64,000 nt of DNA from positions 41,795,041-41,859,040 of the forward strand of contig NC_079504.1 in assembly GCF_030052815.1 (NCBI RefSeq), written 5' to 3'. The notes below the pieces were generated by a model. That model was not told the origin of the DNA, searched no databases, and worked only from the letters and a program-made list of their open reading frames with translations. Position 1 is the stretch's first letter. Each line of letters starts with the position of its first letter. Below are positions 11,324-24,213 of this stretch, one piece after another. The translations under genes were made by a program, and so were the position numbers. Source of the stretch: Hevea brasiliensis. Lineage: Eukaryota; Streptophyta; Magnoliopsida; Malpighiales; Euphorbiaceae.

Positions 11324-14300
11324 TGTCACATCCTACCCCTCTGTAAGGTATGATATGATCCCGTAGTATACTTAATAAATTACCTAATTTTGCTTACCGA
11401 TAATCTATTAAAAATACTACAAGGGATTTTGACAAAACAAATGCATTTTTAAAATTTAGCGTGGTGATAAAAATTTATCTTAAGTGGTCTCAATTCAAGT
11501 ATATGTCATAAAACTTATTTAGGAATAATTAGGTATTTTTAAAATTTTACGGAAAATCCTCGTGGTTGCTGCTGAAACTAGGTAAAAACAGTTCTTCAAT
11601 TTACCTAAAAGAGAAATTTTTTACAGAAATATTCCAATCCAATCTCGATAATTTCACAATTCGTTTCAAGCAATCAACTCAATTTGTTTCATTCCATTCC
11701 CACTAAAACTCATCATAAGAAAATGATTCATTATCTACAAGTTTCAGAAAGAATTTAAATATTACATTCATTGGGGTGATAAAATTAATTTTACAAAAAT
11801 ATATACAGGTAAATAAAATCTCATATTAATATTACAATAATTGCATTTGAGTACATTCTAAAATAATATTACAAGAGTTTTTGTACAACTGCTCGAACGT
11901 ATTTACATACAAATAGTTACATAATTACATCAAAATCTAATGTCTAGAGGTATACCTACAATATACCCAAAATTAATCTCAACACGTCTTCAAGACACAG
12001 CTTCAAGTGATCTCACTCAGCTGCTCTATCCTTCCTTTTACTTACGACAGCATACAAAGCTATCGCTGAGCGGTGAACTCAGTGGTGCACAACTAATAAT
12101 TTAAAATTTAATACACTATACTTTGACAAAATCATAACAAAGAGATTGGAAATATTCAATTTCTTCATGATACATAAAATCAAAGTCAATGTTTTCAATA
12201 GTGCAAATCATTTATTTGAATGATATTGATCAATAATTAAGATTTACCAAATCATAAATGCACATTTGAAATATTCACATCAAATTATGAAAATAAACAT
12301 TCAATTTCATGAAAAAGGAAAGTATAAAAATATAAACCAAAGATATCATTTTAGAAGCAAGGTTGCTCACTTTCAAATCCATTCTTATTCTCACTGACTT
12401 AATGCAAGACTAATCTGTAAGGACCATCTTTGAAGTTATTCTCACTCCCTATGGTAGGGGAGATCGAATCATGCACATTCCATCCATTACACCATAACAA
12501 ATTAAATTCCAAGAGGGGCCATCTTCAACTTAGATCTAACCTTTTATATGAGGAAGATCAAACCATCAATGTGCACGTACCACGGTATTCAAAACAAAGC
12601 TAATACCATTGTCTCCTCAACAAATGAGGGACGGGTAATAACCATGTCGAGTATTAGTAGTGAGATATAAAATAACATCAGAAAATTCATTGCCCTTTTT
12701 GTGAGCATATAATCACAATATAAATCATTTCCATGCCAATCTCAGTAAGCAATATTTTTCATTTTTCATGCAAACCCCATTTCAATCACAATTTCCCAAA
12801 ACCAATTTCATTCACACCATAACAATATTCAATAATTGTTGAGATAAAATCAAAATTTGATAAACATAATACATGAAAACAATAGAATCCTTTAAATCAA
12901 TTGAAATATGTAAAACACTTATTAATTAAGGACTAGTTGTGCACAAACCTCTTTGGTTGTCTTGACCTAATCCAAAATTTTCTCCTTCCTTGGATGGCTC
13001 CTTTCCAACCGAAACACATAATTTTAAAGTGTTTCAATACCCATCCAAACCATTTCTAATAATTAATCTAAAAATTAAATTTTGCATATTTAATTTTACT
13101 TATAAAATCTCCTAAGGTTGGGTTCTTTGTATTTATGGCTATGGTGATTGCTATTCATACAAAATGTTGACTTTTTCCTAACTAATAGGTATACTATTTC
13201 TAAACACATGGTCATACCACATTTTGGGTCACAAATTTGTTGGCATTGGTTGCCAATTGCAATTCAAAGCTTCCTAAGAGAAATTCCAAAATTTTAGTTT
13301 TTGTCTCCAAAGTTTACTGTTCCATTTGACCAATTTACAATGGAAATTTGGCTAAAATTTCTTCATCAAAGTTGTTCCTTAATATGTCTACTTTAATTCT
13401 CCTTTTGAATCACTCCATTTGGAGTTTTGTAGCTCAAGTTATAGCACTTTAACCATAACTGGCTGGATTGGTCAATTCCAGAATTCTGGGCCAATTTTTG
13501 GTTCTGGCAGTTTTGGTGAGTTAACTTTGGTTAACAATTTGAATGTGTTATAGTCAGAATTTGGGTTTGTGCTCTTCATGAAAGTTGTTCTACTATGTCT
13601 AAGCTTTTCATGGCCACAAGAATCAGGTCATTTGGACCTCTCTACACAAAGTTATGACCATTTGAACATGTACTGTTCATTTGGTCAATTTTGCCCAGTA
13701 AAAGGGTACCAAATCCGGATTCAAGCTAATTTTAAGTCAACTTGGGGTCAGTTTTTGATCAAGGTTTCTACATAAAATTTAGTACACTATACTTTGACAA
13801 AATCATAACAAAGAGATTGGAAATATTCAATTTCTTCATGATACATAAAATCAAAGTCAATGTTTTCAATAGTGCAAATCATTTATTTGAATGATATTGA
13901 TCAATAATTAAGATTTACCAAATCATAAATGCACATTTGAAATATTCACATCAAATTATGAAAATAAAAATTCAATTTCATGAAAAAGGAAAGTATAAAA
14001 ATATAAACCAAAGATATCATTTTAGAAGCAAGGTTGCTCACTTTTAAATCCATTCTTATTCTCACTGACTTAATGCAAGACTAATCCGTAAGGGCCATCT
14101 TCGAAGTTATTCTCACTCCCTATGGTAGGGGAGATCGAATCATGCACATTCCATCCATTACACGATAACAAATTAAATTCCAAGAGGGGCCATCTTCAAC
14201 TTAGATCTAACCTTTTATATGAGGAAGATCAAACCATTAATGTGCACGTACCACGGTATTCAAAACAAAGCTAATACCATTGTCTCCTCAATAAATGAGG

Positions 14301-16882
14301 GAGGGGTAATAACCATGTCGAGCATTAGTTGTGAGATATAAAATAACATCAGAAAATTCATTGCCCTTTTTGTGAGCATATAATCACAATACAAATCGCT
14401 TCCATGCCAATCTCAGTAAGCAATATTTTTCATTTTTCATGCAAACCCCATTTCAATCACAATTTTCCAAAACCAATTTCATTTACACCATAACAATATT
14501 CAATAATTGTTGAGATAAAATCAAAATTTGATAAACATAATACATGAAAACAATAGAATCCTTTAAATCAATTGAAATATGTAAAACACTTATTAATTAA
14601 GGACTAGTTGTGCACAAACCTCTTTGGTTGTCTTGACCTAATCCAAAATTTTCTCCTTCCTTGGATGGCTCCTTTCCAACCGAAACACATAATTTTAAAG
14701 TGTTTCAATACCCATCCAAACCATTTCTAATAATTAATCTAAAAATTAAATTTTGCATATTTAATTTTACTTATAAAATCTCCTAAGGTTGGGTTCTTTG
14801 TATTTATGGCTATGGTGGTTACCATTTATGTAAAATGTTGACTTTTTTCATAATTAATAGGTATACTATTTCTAAACACATGGTCATACCACATTTTGGG
14901 TCACAAATTTGTTGGCATTGGTTGCCAATTGCAATTCAAAGCTTCCTAAGAGAAATTTCAAAATTTTAGTTTTTGTCTCCAAAGTTTACTGTTCCGTTGG
15001 ACCAATCTACAATAGAAATTTGGCTAAACTTTCTTCATCAAAGTTGTTCCTTTATGTGTCTACTTTAATTCTCCTTTTAAATCACTCCATTTGGATTTTT
15101 GTAGCTCAAGTTATAGCACTTTAACCATAACTGGCAGGATTGGTCAATTCCAGAATTCTGGGCCAATTTTTGGTTCTAGTAGTTTTGATGAGTTAATTTT
15201 GGTTAACAATTTGAATGTGTTATGGTCAGAATTTGAGTTTGTATTCTTCATGGAAGTTGTTCTACTATGTCTAAGATTTTCATGGCCACAAGAATCAGGT
15301 CATTTGGACCTCTCTACACAAAGTTATGACCATTTGAACATGTACTATTCATTTGGTCAATTTTGCACAGTAACAGGGTACCAGATCTGGATTCAAGCTA
15401 ATTTTAGGCCAACTTGGGGTCAGTTTTTGGGCAAGGTTTCTACATGAAAAATGTTGTATTATGACCCTAGTTTTATCTCCAATTAGCCTCATACAAATTG
15501 AAGTAACACAAGTCAACTTATAGTTGTCCAAACCCACTGGACTCAAGGTCCAGAAATTTTAGCACAATGGCAGCCTATCAAATTCACAATCCAATTCCAT
15601 AATCAACACCATTTTAGGGTCCAACCATGCCAAAAGGTCACTAATTGACCTTAACATCATCAATTCCACAACAATTGAACAAATCCCTAATTTTTAATTG
15701 AAAACCCTAGCTCCAATTCAAGGTTCACATAGCACATGTCAATTAGGCATACTAATCCATTTCAAATTTATGTCTACACATCAACATCATTTCTAAGTCA
15801 TTTTAAATCCATTAAAACCATCAACTACCACTCCCATAAAGCTGGCCAAAATTCCATTCTCAATTTCACACATGATTTATCTTAATTTCTTAATTATTTG
15901 TTCATATTCAAACTAAATTTCATGAAATAAACAAGATTAAGTAATTAACATGCACTAACCTTGAATTGGCTAACCCTTGACTTGTTAAAACTTCAATCTC
16001 TCTTCAATTTTCTGCTACCTAAAGCTTGCTCAAGGTGTAGGGTGAAATTTTAGTGAAGATAACTAGGAGTTTTGGGGTGAGATAAGGGAGAAAATGAAGC
16101 TTATAAGCTTCATCAATGGTGGAGAGTCTTTGAAGATGGTTCAGCCAAGCTCATGAGGAAGATGGTTCGGCCAAGCTCATGAGGAAAAAGATGAAATGGC
16201 TTTTTGGTTTAATTTTATCCCTTTTTAATTGTGTTATGGGTGCTTGTTTAATGGTGATAGGCTAAGACATTTTTAATTGCATCATGCTTGCATCATGCAC
16301 ATGTAATAATTCTAATTAAATTCCATTTTGTTTTATTTTTTCTTTCTTCTTTTCCTTTTTCCTTTCCTTCCATATACCTCTTATGTTTTTAATTATTTTT
16401 TTATAATTTTAATTTCCTACAATTTAATGGATATTTAGGCCAAGAGTCACATCTAAGAGTGAATTGACCATTTTGCCCCTTATTGGTCTGATCTGTTTTT
16501 TCAATAGCACTAGGTTACTTCCTGAACTCTGATACAATTTTTCAAACTGGTTCTCTATTTTTTTATATGATTTTTACACTACTATTACCTTCGCAATTTT
16601 CCTTAGGCCTAAGGTGCCATAGGGTCCCACACGAAATCAGGGTAGTGACTGAGCTCGCAGTCACTTCCCGGTTCGGTCACCCATCGCTGTGGCCTCGGCT
16701 CATTTAACCCATTATGCTTTGTTTTCTTTATTTCCTTTTTACCTTCATGTAATTGCTATTTATTTTTATTTATTGCTTTTCTAGGTGACTTAATTATGGT
16801 TCTGAACATCCTAACTGTTCGGACATATATCAGTCGCCGAAACAGTAGACTGTATGGAACTGCCTACTATGAGGATGTTATA
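11324..16882. mobile_element. Giant solo LTR 1 (5.56 kb, internal tandem duplication), TSD GTTTC
   Basis: It starts TGTCACATCCTACCCC and ends GAGGATGTTATA, near-inverted termini in which the final CA has become TA. GTTTC flanks both sides (11319-11323 and 16883-16887), and uninterrupted paralogues of the site exist at about 10920 and 25616. No gag or pol is inside. Subtracting the 1.67-kb tandem duplication leaves about 3.9 kb, matching the solo LTR at 17399-21337, to which its middle is homologous in inverse orientation. The inverted TGT-AC ends and great length suggest a Tekay/Del-type chromovirus LTR, which is an inference. Frames such as 15091-15447 are LTR sequence, not genes. Confidence 0.75.
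12107..15447. repeat. Tandem duplication, two units of about 1.67 kb
   Basis: Unit 1 is 12107-13776 and unit 2 is 13777-15447. Both begin AATTTA(A/G)TACACTATACTT and end near AAGGTTTCTACAT. They are co-linear throughout with scattered substitutions, so the duplication arose inside the LTR and has since diverged. Confidence 0.9.
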
Positions 16883-17398
16883 GTTTCAATTGCATTTCGA
16901 AAGAAAAAGCGAGTAGAAAAAATCCATTAAGTGTCGTTTGAACACTTACAGGTACTTATAGGAACCTTAACAAGAGCAAATAAAGGCTAAGCACCTGCAG
17001 AAGTACCTGTAAAGGTATCAGGTTCCAGGTAGTTATAGAGGTATCTACACCTATAGAGACACCTATGGGTCAATAAAGGTACCTAGTCAGCAAAGATTTT
17101 GACAGAGTCTCCTTTGCAATACAAACATATAGAAAATTGCCTTTTCAATAATTAGTTAATTTCCAACACAACAATCAACACAACCTACAGGGTAAGCACA
17201 TAATACAAAATAGAGCAAGATTCATCTTGTAGGTACAAAAGTGACAGAAGTAATTGGACCAAGTGCTGGTACTTAAATGCAAATGTCAAGTTACTGTAGC
17301 AGGGAAGCTAGTACCTGTAGAGCTACAAATACCTACAAGGTGGCAAGTACCCAGGTAGGCACCTGGGCAGGTACCTGAGTACCAGCCAGTACCTACAA
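16883..17398. repeat. Flank with a cluster of GGTACCTG-like motifs
   Basis: Between about 16940 and 17398 the motif AGGTACCTG and partial forms (GTACCTG, CAGGTAC) recur more than ten times. The sequence resumes at 21338, after the second solo LTR, with further GGTACCG/GGTATCGG forms. No reading frame is seen. It may be the subterminal repeat zone of a DNA transposon; this is not established. Confidence 0.5.
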
Positions 17399-17742
17399 TG
17401 TAACGTCCTCACCAAAGGTAGTCCGTACATTTTACTGTTCTAATGACTAATGTCTGTACGGACAATAAAAATGTCTGGAACTACACTTAAACTATAGTGA
17501 GGAGGCATAAATTAATGAAATAAATATTAAAAAAAATATAGGAAAAATTTTGAGAAATAAAATAAAATTTAGAGAATTTATTTATTTGGTACAAAAATAA
17601 TAAAAATAACCCGATATGCACCATGAAAGGCATTTTGGTCATTTCACCCCTAGATGTGAATTTTGACTTAAATGTCAAATTAAAATTTGGAAATAGAATA
17701 ATTAACATAAATTAATTTTATGAATTTGAATTGGTTAAATGA

Positions 17743-17820
17743 GAAGAGAAAGAAGAAGAAAAGAAAAGAAAAGAAAAGGAAAGAAAAGAAAAGAAAGGAA
17801 AGAAAAGAAAAGAAAGGAAA
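17743..17820. repeat. (GAAAA)n purine-rich microsatellite
   Basis: Imperfect GAAAA/GGAAA pentamers. It produces a spurious Lys-rich frame on plus and a Phe/Leu-rich one on minus. Confidence 0.9.
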
Positions 17821-18680
17821 TAGATTTATGAAATTTAAAAACAATAAAGTACACATAAAAATATATATAAATACCAACAAGAGACAAAACCCACCAACCT
17901 CTTCTTCTTCCTCTTCTCTCTCCCTCCTTGCCGTCTCCCTTAGTGTCTCCCTCCCTCCATTTTTGTTCTTCTTAAAGCTTGATTTTCCAAGCTTTCTCCT
18001 CCCCAAAACCCATAGACCCCTTCACAAAAAATTTAGCCCACACCATAAGGAAGCTTTAGATACCCATTAGAAGAAGAAAGATTAAAGTTTGAAGTGGGTC
18101 ACAAGAGGTTAGTGCACTAATCCCTCTTCTTCTCTTTATTAAACATGAAAAGCATGTTTAGCTAAGCATAAATACCATTAAAACAAAAAGAAAATCTAGA
18201 GGAAAGAACCCTTAAATTTTTGGCAGCCATGGAACTTGAAATTTATTGCTTTTAAGTGATGAAAAATGGTTCCATGAGAATGTGTAATAAGTTTAAATGT
18301 TTGGGTGTTTGATTGTGTAGTGTTTGTGTAAATTTGAAACTTTGAAAACTAGGGTTTGTGTAAATGTTGAGGACTTTGTGTAAAATGTTGAAATTGACCT
18401 ATTGGGATGAGATTGTTGCTTATAGAAGTGTATTGCATGCAAATTGAAGTAAGGAAGTTGGAGGAGATTGAGTTTTGGAAGTGTTAATTTTCTGCAGGTT
18501 GTGTTTGTTGAGGGCAGTGTACATTTTAGGCCATAAATAAAATTGTGTGACCCCAATTGGTATGAGGCCAATTGGAGGTGAAACTAGACCCAAAATAGCC
18601 CATTTTCCATGAAGAAACCATGCCCAAATTCTGTCCAAAACTTGACCTAAATACTGTCCAAATTCGGATTTCCCTGCAAC

Positions 18681-19290
18681 CCAACCCAGAAAATGACCAA
18701 ATGAACAGTACGTGTTCATTTGGTCATAACTCTCTCTATACTGGTCCAAAAATCCTAAAATTTTAACCATGGAAAGTTTAGACTTAGGGCTACACTTTTC
18801 ATGAAGACCACTTAACCCAGTTTTGCCTTTAACCAATTCAAATTGTTAGCAAAAGTTGGGTCACTGAAACTGCCAACCCAGAAAATGACCAAATGAACAG
18901 TACGTGTTCATTTGGTCATAACTCTCTCTATACTGGTCCAAAAATCCTAAAATTTTAACCATGGAAATTTTAGACATAGGGCTACACTTTTCATGAAGAC
19001 CACTTAGCCCAGTTTTGCCTTTAACCAATTCAAATTGTTAGCACAAGTTGGGTCACTGAAACTGCCAACCCAGAAAATGACCAAATGAACAGTACGTGTT
19101 CATTTGGTCATAACTCTCTCTATACTGGTCCAAAAATCCTAAAATTTTAACCATGGAAAGTTTAGACATAGGGCTACACTTTTCATGAAGACCACTTAAC
19201 CCAGTTTTGCCTTTAACCAATTCAAATTATTATCACAAGTTGGGTCACTGAAACTGCCAACCCAGAAAATGACCAAAATACTGTTCCTTT
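18681..19290. repeat. 192-bp tandem repeat, three units plus a partial fourth
   Basis: Units start at CCAACCCAGAAAATGACC at 18681, 18873, 19065 and 19257, an exact 192-bp period. Each includes the palindromic CAAATGAACAGTACGTGTTC region. The units are nearly identical, so the expansion is younger than the divergence of the two solo LTR families. Confidence 0.92.
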
Positions 19291-20737
19291 GGTATGCTTG
19301 ACCAGTTTTGGCAAAAATGCCATAACTTGGTCTCCAAAGCTGCAAATTGAGTGAAACTAGTGCCAAAAGTTTTATAAGACATAGCACAACAATTTTTATG
19401 TTTTGACCAAGCTCTAGAAACCATTGCATCCTAGGGAAAATATTAGCCAAAGTTAGGAATTGAAATCTAGAAAATGTTAAGTTGAACCCAGAATGCCATT
19501 TGATACCTGTGTGTTCATTTGGCCATAACTCCCACTAGGAAATTCCATTTGAGATTTGCCAATATGATGTAGAAACATGATACTTAGGGATACAATATTG
19601 ATTTAGACATCTTTGCCAAATTCTAAGTGTAAAGACCCTAAAAAGAGGGTCAAACATACTGCCCTGAAGTTGATTTTTGCCCTTATAGGACTGAGAGTCC
19701 AGGTTAATACATTGACCATAACTCACTATACCAAGCTTGAAAAATTATGAAATTGTACCTGGGAGTCCCTAAGACATAGAGGAACATATCTTGTGAAGGA
19801 ACGTAAGTCTAAAAATGACCATAAAATGATCAAATGACTGGTCAAAGTTTATTGACTAGAAATTGTAAATTCTGGACAGCTTAGAGGCAAAGGGACCAGT
19901 TATGGTATTTTGACCATAACTTGAGTTCTATAACTTCAAATTCAGTGATTCAAAAACTGAAATTCAAGTTTAAACATAGAGGAACAATTGTTATGAAGGA
20001 AGTGTGACTAAATAGACATCCTAACCTAGTCAAATTCCTAGATAAAGATAACACATCAACATGAACCTAAAGAAAGGTTCATGGGAAAAATGCTATATAT
20101 AATAATTAAAATACTCATAAGGATAATTAAATATTAAAAATGATATGAATATGTAAATTGGGACTAATGTCCCATTAATATGAAATTAATGGTACCAATG
20201 AACAGTACTAGAAAATAGTAACAGTGAATAGTGCTAAAATAATTAAAAATGTTTAATTGCCCATAGTATACCTAGACTTATTTATTTAGTTTGGATAAAT
20301 TGGTATACCAATTAGGGACCACAGATAGCAGTACTGCTTATAGAGCAAATCATGAACTGACAATATATGTCTGATATGATTGTTCTACAGGCTATATGCC
20401 TACTTACTGGCCATTGTGCCTACTTTATTTCTGGCTTTACAAGCCTGACAGCGGGTCTCGTGCCCGACAGCTGGCCTCGTGCCTGACAGATGTATACTGG
20501 GTAGACATATGGCTGTCTAACCCGTATACTCCCGTGTATCCAGCTTTTATAATTTGTTATAGGATTCTTGGGCATTGATAATAATTAATTAATACTGAAT
20601 ATACAATAAGTAAACAGGAAAGACCCCAATAATTTTAATTGATTCCAAAGTGTAAAAAAAATGTAAAAGACCCAGAATTTATGATTTGTAAATATTATTT
20701 CAATTGTTTAATTATTATTATTATAAATTATGCACCA

Positions 20738-20754
20738 CTAAGCGTTATGCTTAG
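20738..20754. repeat. Conserved LTR hairpin
   Basis: CTAAGC-GTTAT-GCTTAG, a 6-bp perfect stem with a 5-nt loop. The same hairpin in reverse orientation is at 58379-58395 and 63946-63962. Confidence 0.8.
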
Positions 20755-21337
20755 CGCGTTGGTTTTCCATCGCGTAGGTACTGAAGATCAGTAGCCGCCA
20801 CAGTAGTATTCGGACAGAGTTTCGACCAGATCTGCCACCGATCAGAGTCACCTCATCAGTCTTTTGTATTTTGGTAGGGCCCATGTGTAGCCTAGTATTT
20901 TGGTTCATTATGTCTAGTCATTATGTAATTACTAGTTTATGATGTATTTTATTTTGGACTTGAAATGAAAACTTATAATTTATTATCTATGAATTTCAAT
21001 ATGAATGCAATAGATGACACTTCATTTTGAGATCTCATAAATAGTTGCGAATGATATGATAAAAGAGAATATGATATGGAAATATGTGAGATGACTATGA
21101 ATATGTTAACAGGTGATAGTGGAACCCGCCAGATGCTAATAAAACAGAGGAGGATCTGTTCGGGTCTCCACAAAAAAAAAATAAGATACAAAAAAAAAAA
21201 AAATTTCTACACGTAAATTACCTGATTTAAAGGACATTAAAATTTACAATAGACATGACAAGACAAGATAGGGTGCTCCGGCACCGAATGTGGCACTTCT
21301 TGCTCGGCTATACAATAGACGGGTAAGGGGCGTCACA

Positions 21338-22402
21338 TACAAACCAAAAGAGGGTCTGATGCCATCTCTACAAATAGAAGTGACATAATGAGCATTCCCA
21401 AGCAACAATAGTCAAGCAAGAAACATAGGTACCGACCGACATGTAAGTTCAATATACAATACTTATTCTTAACAAGATATAGACAATTTGCAGGTATCGG
21501 CCAATATATTGCAGGTACCGACTAATATACTGTAAATACTAACCAATATATTGCAAGTAACTACAAAATTCTCAAATCTAGGAATAGTCAACAAAACCCA
21601 TTCAAAATTATCCAATGTTACATGATAAGATTACATCAAAAAAGTGATGGAAATTTTCAATCTACCTGAAATCAAGAGAAACAAGAACACAAGTGCCATG
21701 AACTAGTGATCGAAAGTTATGAATTGGTGGCCAATGTTGAGATGGTACCGTCGATGGCTAAGAGGACCATGGAAGAAACTTAATGGCAAAAAGAATGCTA
21801 TGGTGAAGAGTGAGTCGATGAAACTAGTGAAGAGAGAATCGCACAGCAGTGGAATAAGGTGGGTCGAGTGGGAGAACCAATGGTCGAAGCTATAGCCTAA
21901 ACGATGATGAAGTGTCATTTTGAGTTGAGAATCGATGGCAATGGGATGAGATGCCAACAAGATGAACGGCAATGGTTTATCAGCAATGAGTAGAATGGCA
22001 CATCAAATGGGAGAGAAAGGAAGAGAAAGAAAGGAGAGAAAAAGAGAGAAAGAGAGGGAAAGAAGGAAGGACAGGGAAAGAAAGAAAATAAGTTGATTGG
22101 TTTCTTTGGGTTTAATGGTGATAATTGAGAGAATAAAAAAAAAATTAATTTTAAGTGCCCATTAGAATGACAAATTTGCAATAATTAAGAAGTTTATGGT
22201 AATTAGAATTCTATGGGGATGATGATTTGCAGTAATTAGAGTTCTATAAGAAATTGAACTCTTGTTAGATAAAGTTAGCTTAAATTTCAAATTCTCAGAA
22301 GATCATAGGGGATATTGGATTATTTTTTAAATTTTTAATAGCAAAGAGATGAGTTAAAATCAGTGCTTATTCACCCAGAATGGCTTAGTCAGCCAATCTT
22401 GG
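21338..22402. other. Non-coding flank with short tandem and purine repeats
   Basis: Continues the 16883-17398 sequence. 21491-21575 holds about four units of a 21-bp degenerate repeat (GCAGGTA-CGACCAATATATT). 22009-22090 is a GGGAGAGAAAG purine tract. I see no supported gene. Confidence 0.5.
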
Positions 22403-22976
22403 TGTGGGGGTAATTGTTTAAACCAAAAATAATTATTTTATTTATTAATTATTTTTAGATCTAAGAATTAATTAAATTAATTTTTTTGTGAAATTAATTT
22501 AATTAATTTTATTTTATTAATTTAATTAATTTATAGCCTAAGATAATTAATAATTAAATTAATAGTGGTTATTGGATGGTTATCTGAAAGAGGAGAGTTA
22601 GTGGCAGTTTCAAATGGTTCCAAGCAATTTCAAAGAGTGGGCAGGTAACTACAAATAATGGCAGAACATGACAAAGTGTATTCCAGAGTCTTCCAAGAAT
22701 CTTTTAGGTACTTGCAGGCCGAGCTATAAAAGTTAGATACGTTGCAACATGAAGACCCCACCTCAACAACATCAAACAATAACAACTCAACCAAACTCTA
22801 GCAGTCTTTTATTTTTATTTTATCAATCATTTATTTTTCTATAGTTCTTGCATTTAATTCCAAACCTTGTACTTATTTTTTAATTAATCTAAACGTCCTT
22901 CGATTTTCAATTTATTTACCCTTTTAATTTTGGAGTGAGATTTGCGAAACTGCATTCAGTGTAGTCAGTTCCCACA
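22403..22976 (+). repeat. Candidate LTR-like sequence
   Basis: Begins TGTGGGGGTAATTG and ends CAGTTCCCACA, so the ends are inverted (TGTGGG/CCCACA). A TATAAAAG box lies at 22725-22732, followed by T-rich sequence, as in an LTR U3-R-U5 layout. The 5-bp flanks (CTTGG and GTTGT) do not match, so either the ends are misplaced or this is a remnant. Confidence 0.3.
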
Positions 22977-24213
22977 GTTGTTTGATCTAGAAGTCAGAGT
23001 GCAATCTCAGGTGATATATTCAGTATCTGGCATGCTCACACATTTCCTAAGCTGTTAACTAGCTAAATTATGTTTTAAGGAAGTAAAATATAAATTGCCT
23101 TAAAACATTTGATAATTAAGTACTCCTTTTTATGCAAAGAAAGAATTACATCTTTTTTTAATGTAAACACAGTATAAGCTATACAATAGACAGATCAAAT
23201 AGGGTTTAATTTGTTGGCAAACACTTTAATTATTTATATGAAATGTATTAAATTGATATAAGAGAATAAATGAAAAAACTTATCAATTAAGACCTAATTT
23301 TAAAATATAAAAGTTGATTAAACAATATCCTTGTCGTAATTTTCAAAAATGGAATGTAATATAATGATTCAAAAAAAGACTCTCACTACATTGGAGTTCA
23401 ACTGTACACTTGTTCTCCATTCCTCTCTCCATTTTTTTCCCATTATGATCTCTTTTTTGGTCATCCACCAATGAGTTCTCACTGGTGGCTGCCCACATAT
23501 TGATTTTCTTTATTTGTTTATTTATTTATTTTTTTTGGTTATTTTTTCTAATAAACTCTCAAATCTATATCTCTTTAGAATAGATATAGGTTTATCTCCT
23601 TAAATTTATGTATGTTAGGAATAAATCTAAGGTTCTTTCCCCAATATTAGGGATTTGTTCTTCCCTTAGCAGGTTTTTATTTTATTTTTTCTAGTATTTG
23701 AATTCGCAGTTTGATAGTTCAAAATACAACAATAATCATTCTTTTCTTTTTATTGAAGACTTTAAATATTTAGGTATGGGTAATTATCTTCTATCAATGG
23801 AGTCTATAGTGCAACCTATTCTTCCATTAATGTTTAGTGGTTTAATATCTTTTGCAGGCTATAGAGATAATGAATTCCTAAAATGGCAGTATTGTAGAAG
23901 GTTGCATTGATCATCCAAAATGAAAAAGAATCAATTACTATCTAAAAGATTATTCTGCTATACTCAGATCATCTCTGAATAAAAAATTTTAATTGTCTAT
24001 ATTTATAATTTTTTCTCTTATAAGAAAATTATATTGTACTTATCTTATTATTCTTATTAATAAATTGCCAATACACACACACACACACACACACACTTAA
24101 TATAAGTATATGAATCCAATCAATTAAATTTGTATATTATTAAATGTTACATATTCCAATTTTAAATCTTTTCATCGAAACACTAAATAAGTTATTATTT
24201 CTATAAGACTATG
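22977..24213. other. AT-rich intergenic DNA, nothing recognised
   Basis: No convincing coding or repeat signature apart from an (AC)n tract at about 24073-24097. The 70-codon plus frame at 23698-23910 has no recognisable motif and I do not support it as a gene. Confidence 0.5.

Larger units (their letters stand above)
17399..21337. mobile_element. Giant solo LTR 2 (3.94 kb), TSD TACAA
   Basis: Starts TGTAACGTCCTCACC and ends GGGGCGTCACA, with TACAA perfectly duplicated at 17394-17398 and 21338-21342. There are no internal coding domains, so this is a solo LTR left by recombination. Its last 1.04 kb (20298-21337) recurs in reverse orientation at 49087-49577 plus 58277-58831 and again from 63357. 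It contains a purine tract (17743-17820), a 192-bp tandem array (18681-19290) and a conserved hairpin (20738-20754). The terminal type suggests a Tekay/Del chromovirus, which is an inference. Confidence 0.85.

Noticed and set aside
15091..15447. 118-codon plus frame
   Set aside because: It is in the second unit of the LTR tandem duplication; the first unit has only a shorter, broken version and there is no domain.
17680..18070. Phe/Leu-rich and Lys-rich frames
   Set aside because: They lie in a (GAAAA)n tract inside a solo LTR and have no protein features.
18681..19290. CRISPR-like spaced repeats
   Set aside because: The period is 192 bp with no unique spacers, in a plant LTR; it is a tandem repeat.
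22403..22976. Firm call of a solo LTR
   Set aside because: Ends and TATA fit, but the flanking 5-mers do not match, so it is kept only as a low-confidence candidate.
23698..23910. 70-codon plus frame as a gene
   Set aside because: No recognisable motif, no splice or promoter context, and AT-rich surroundings.
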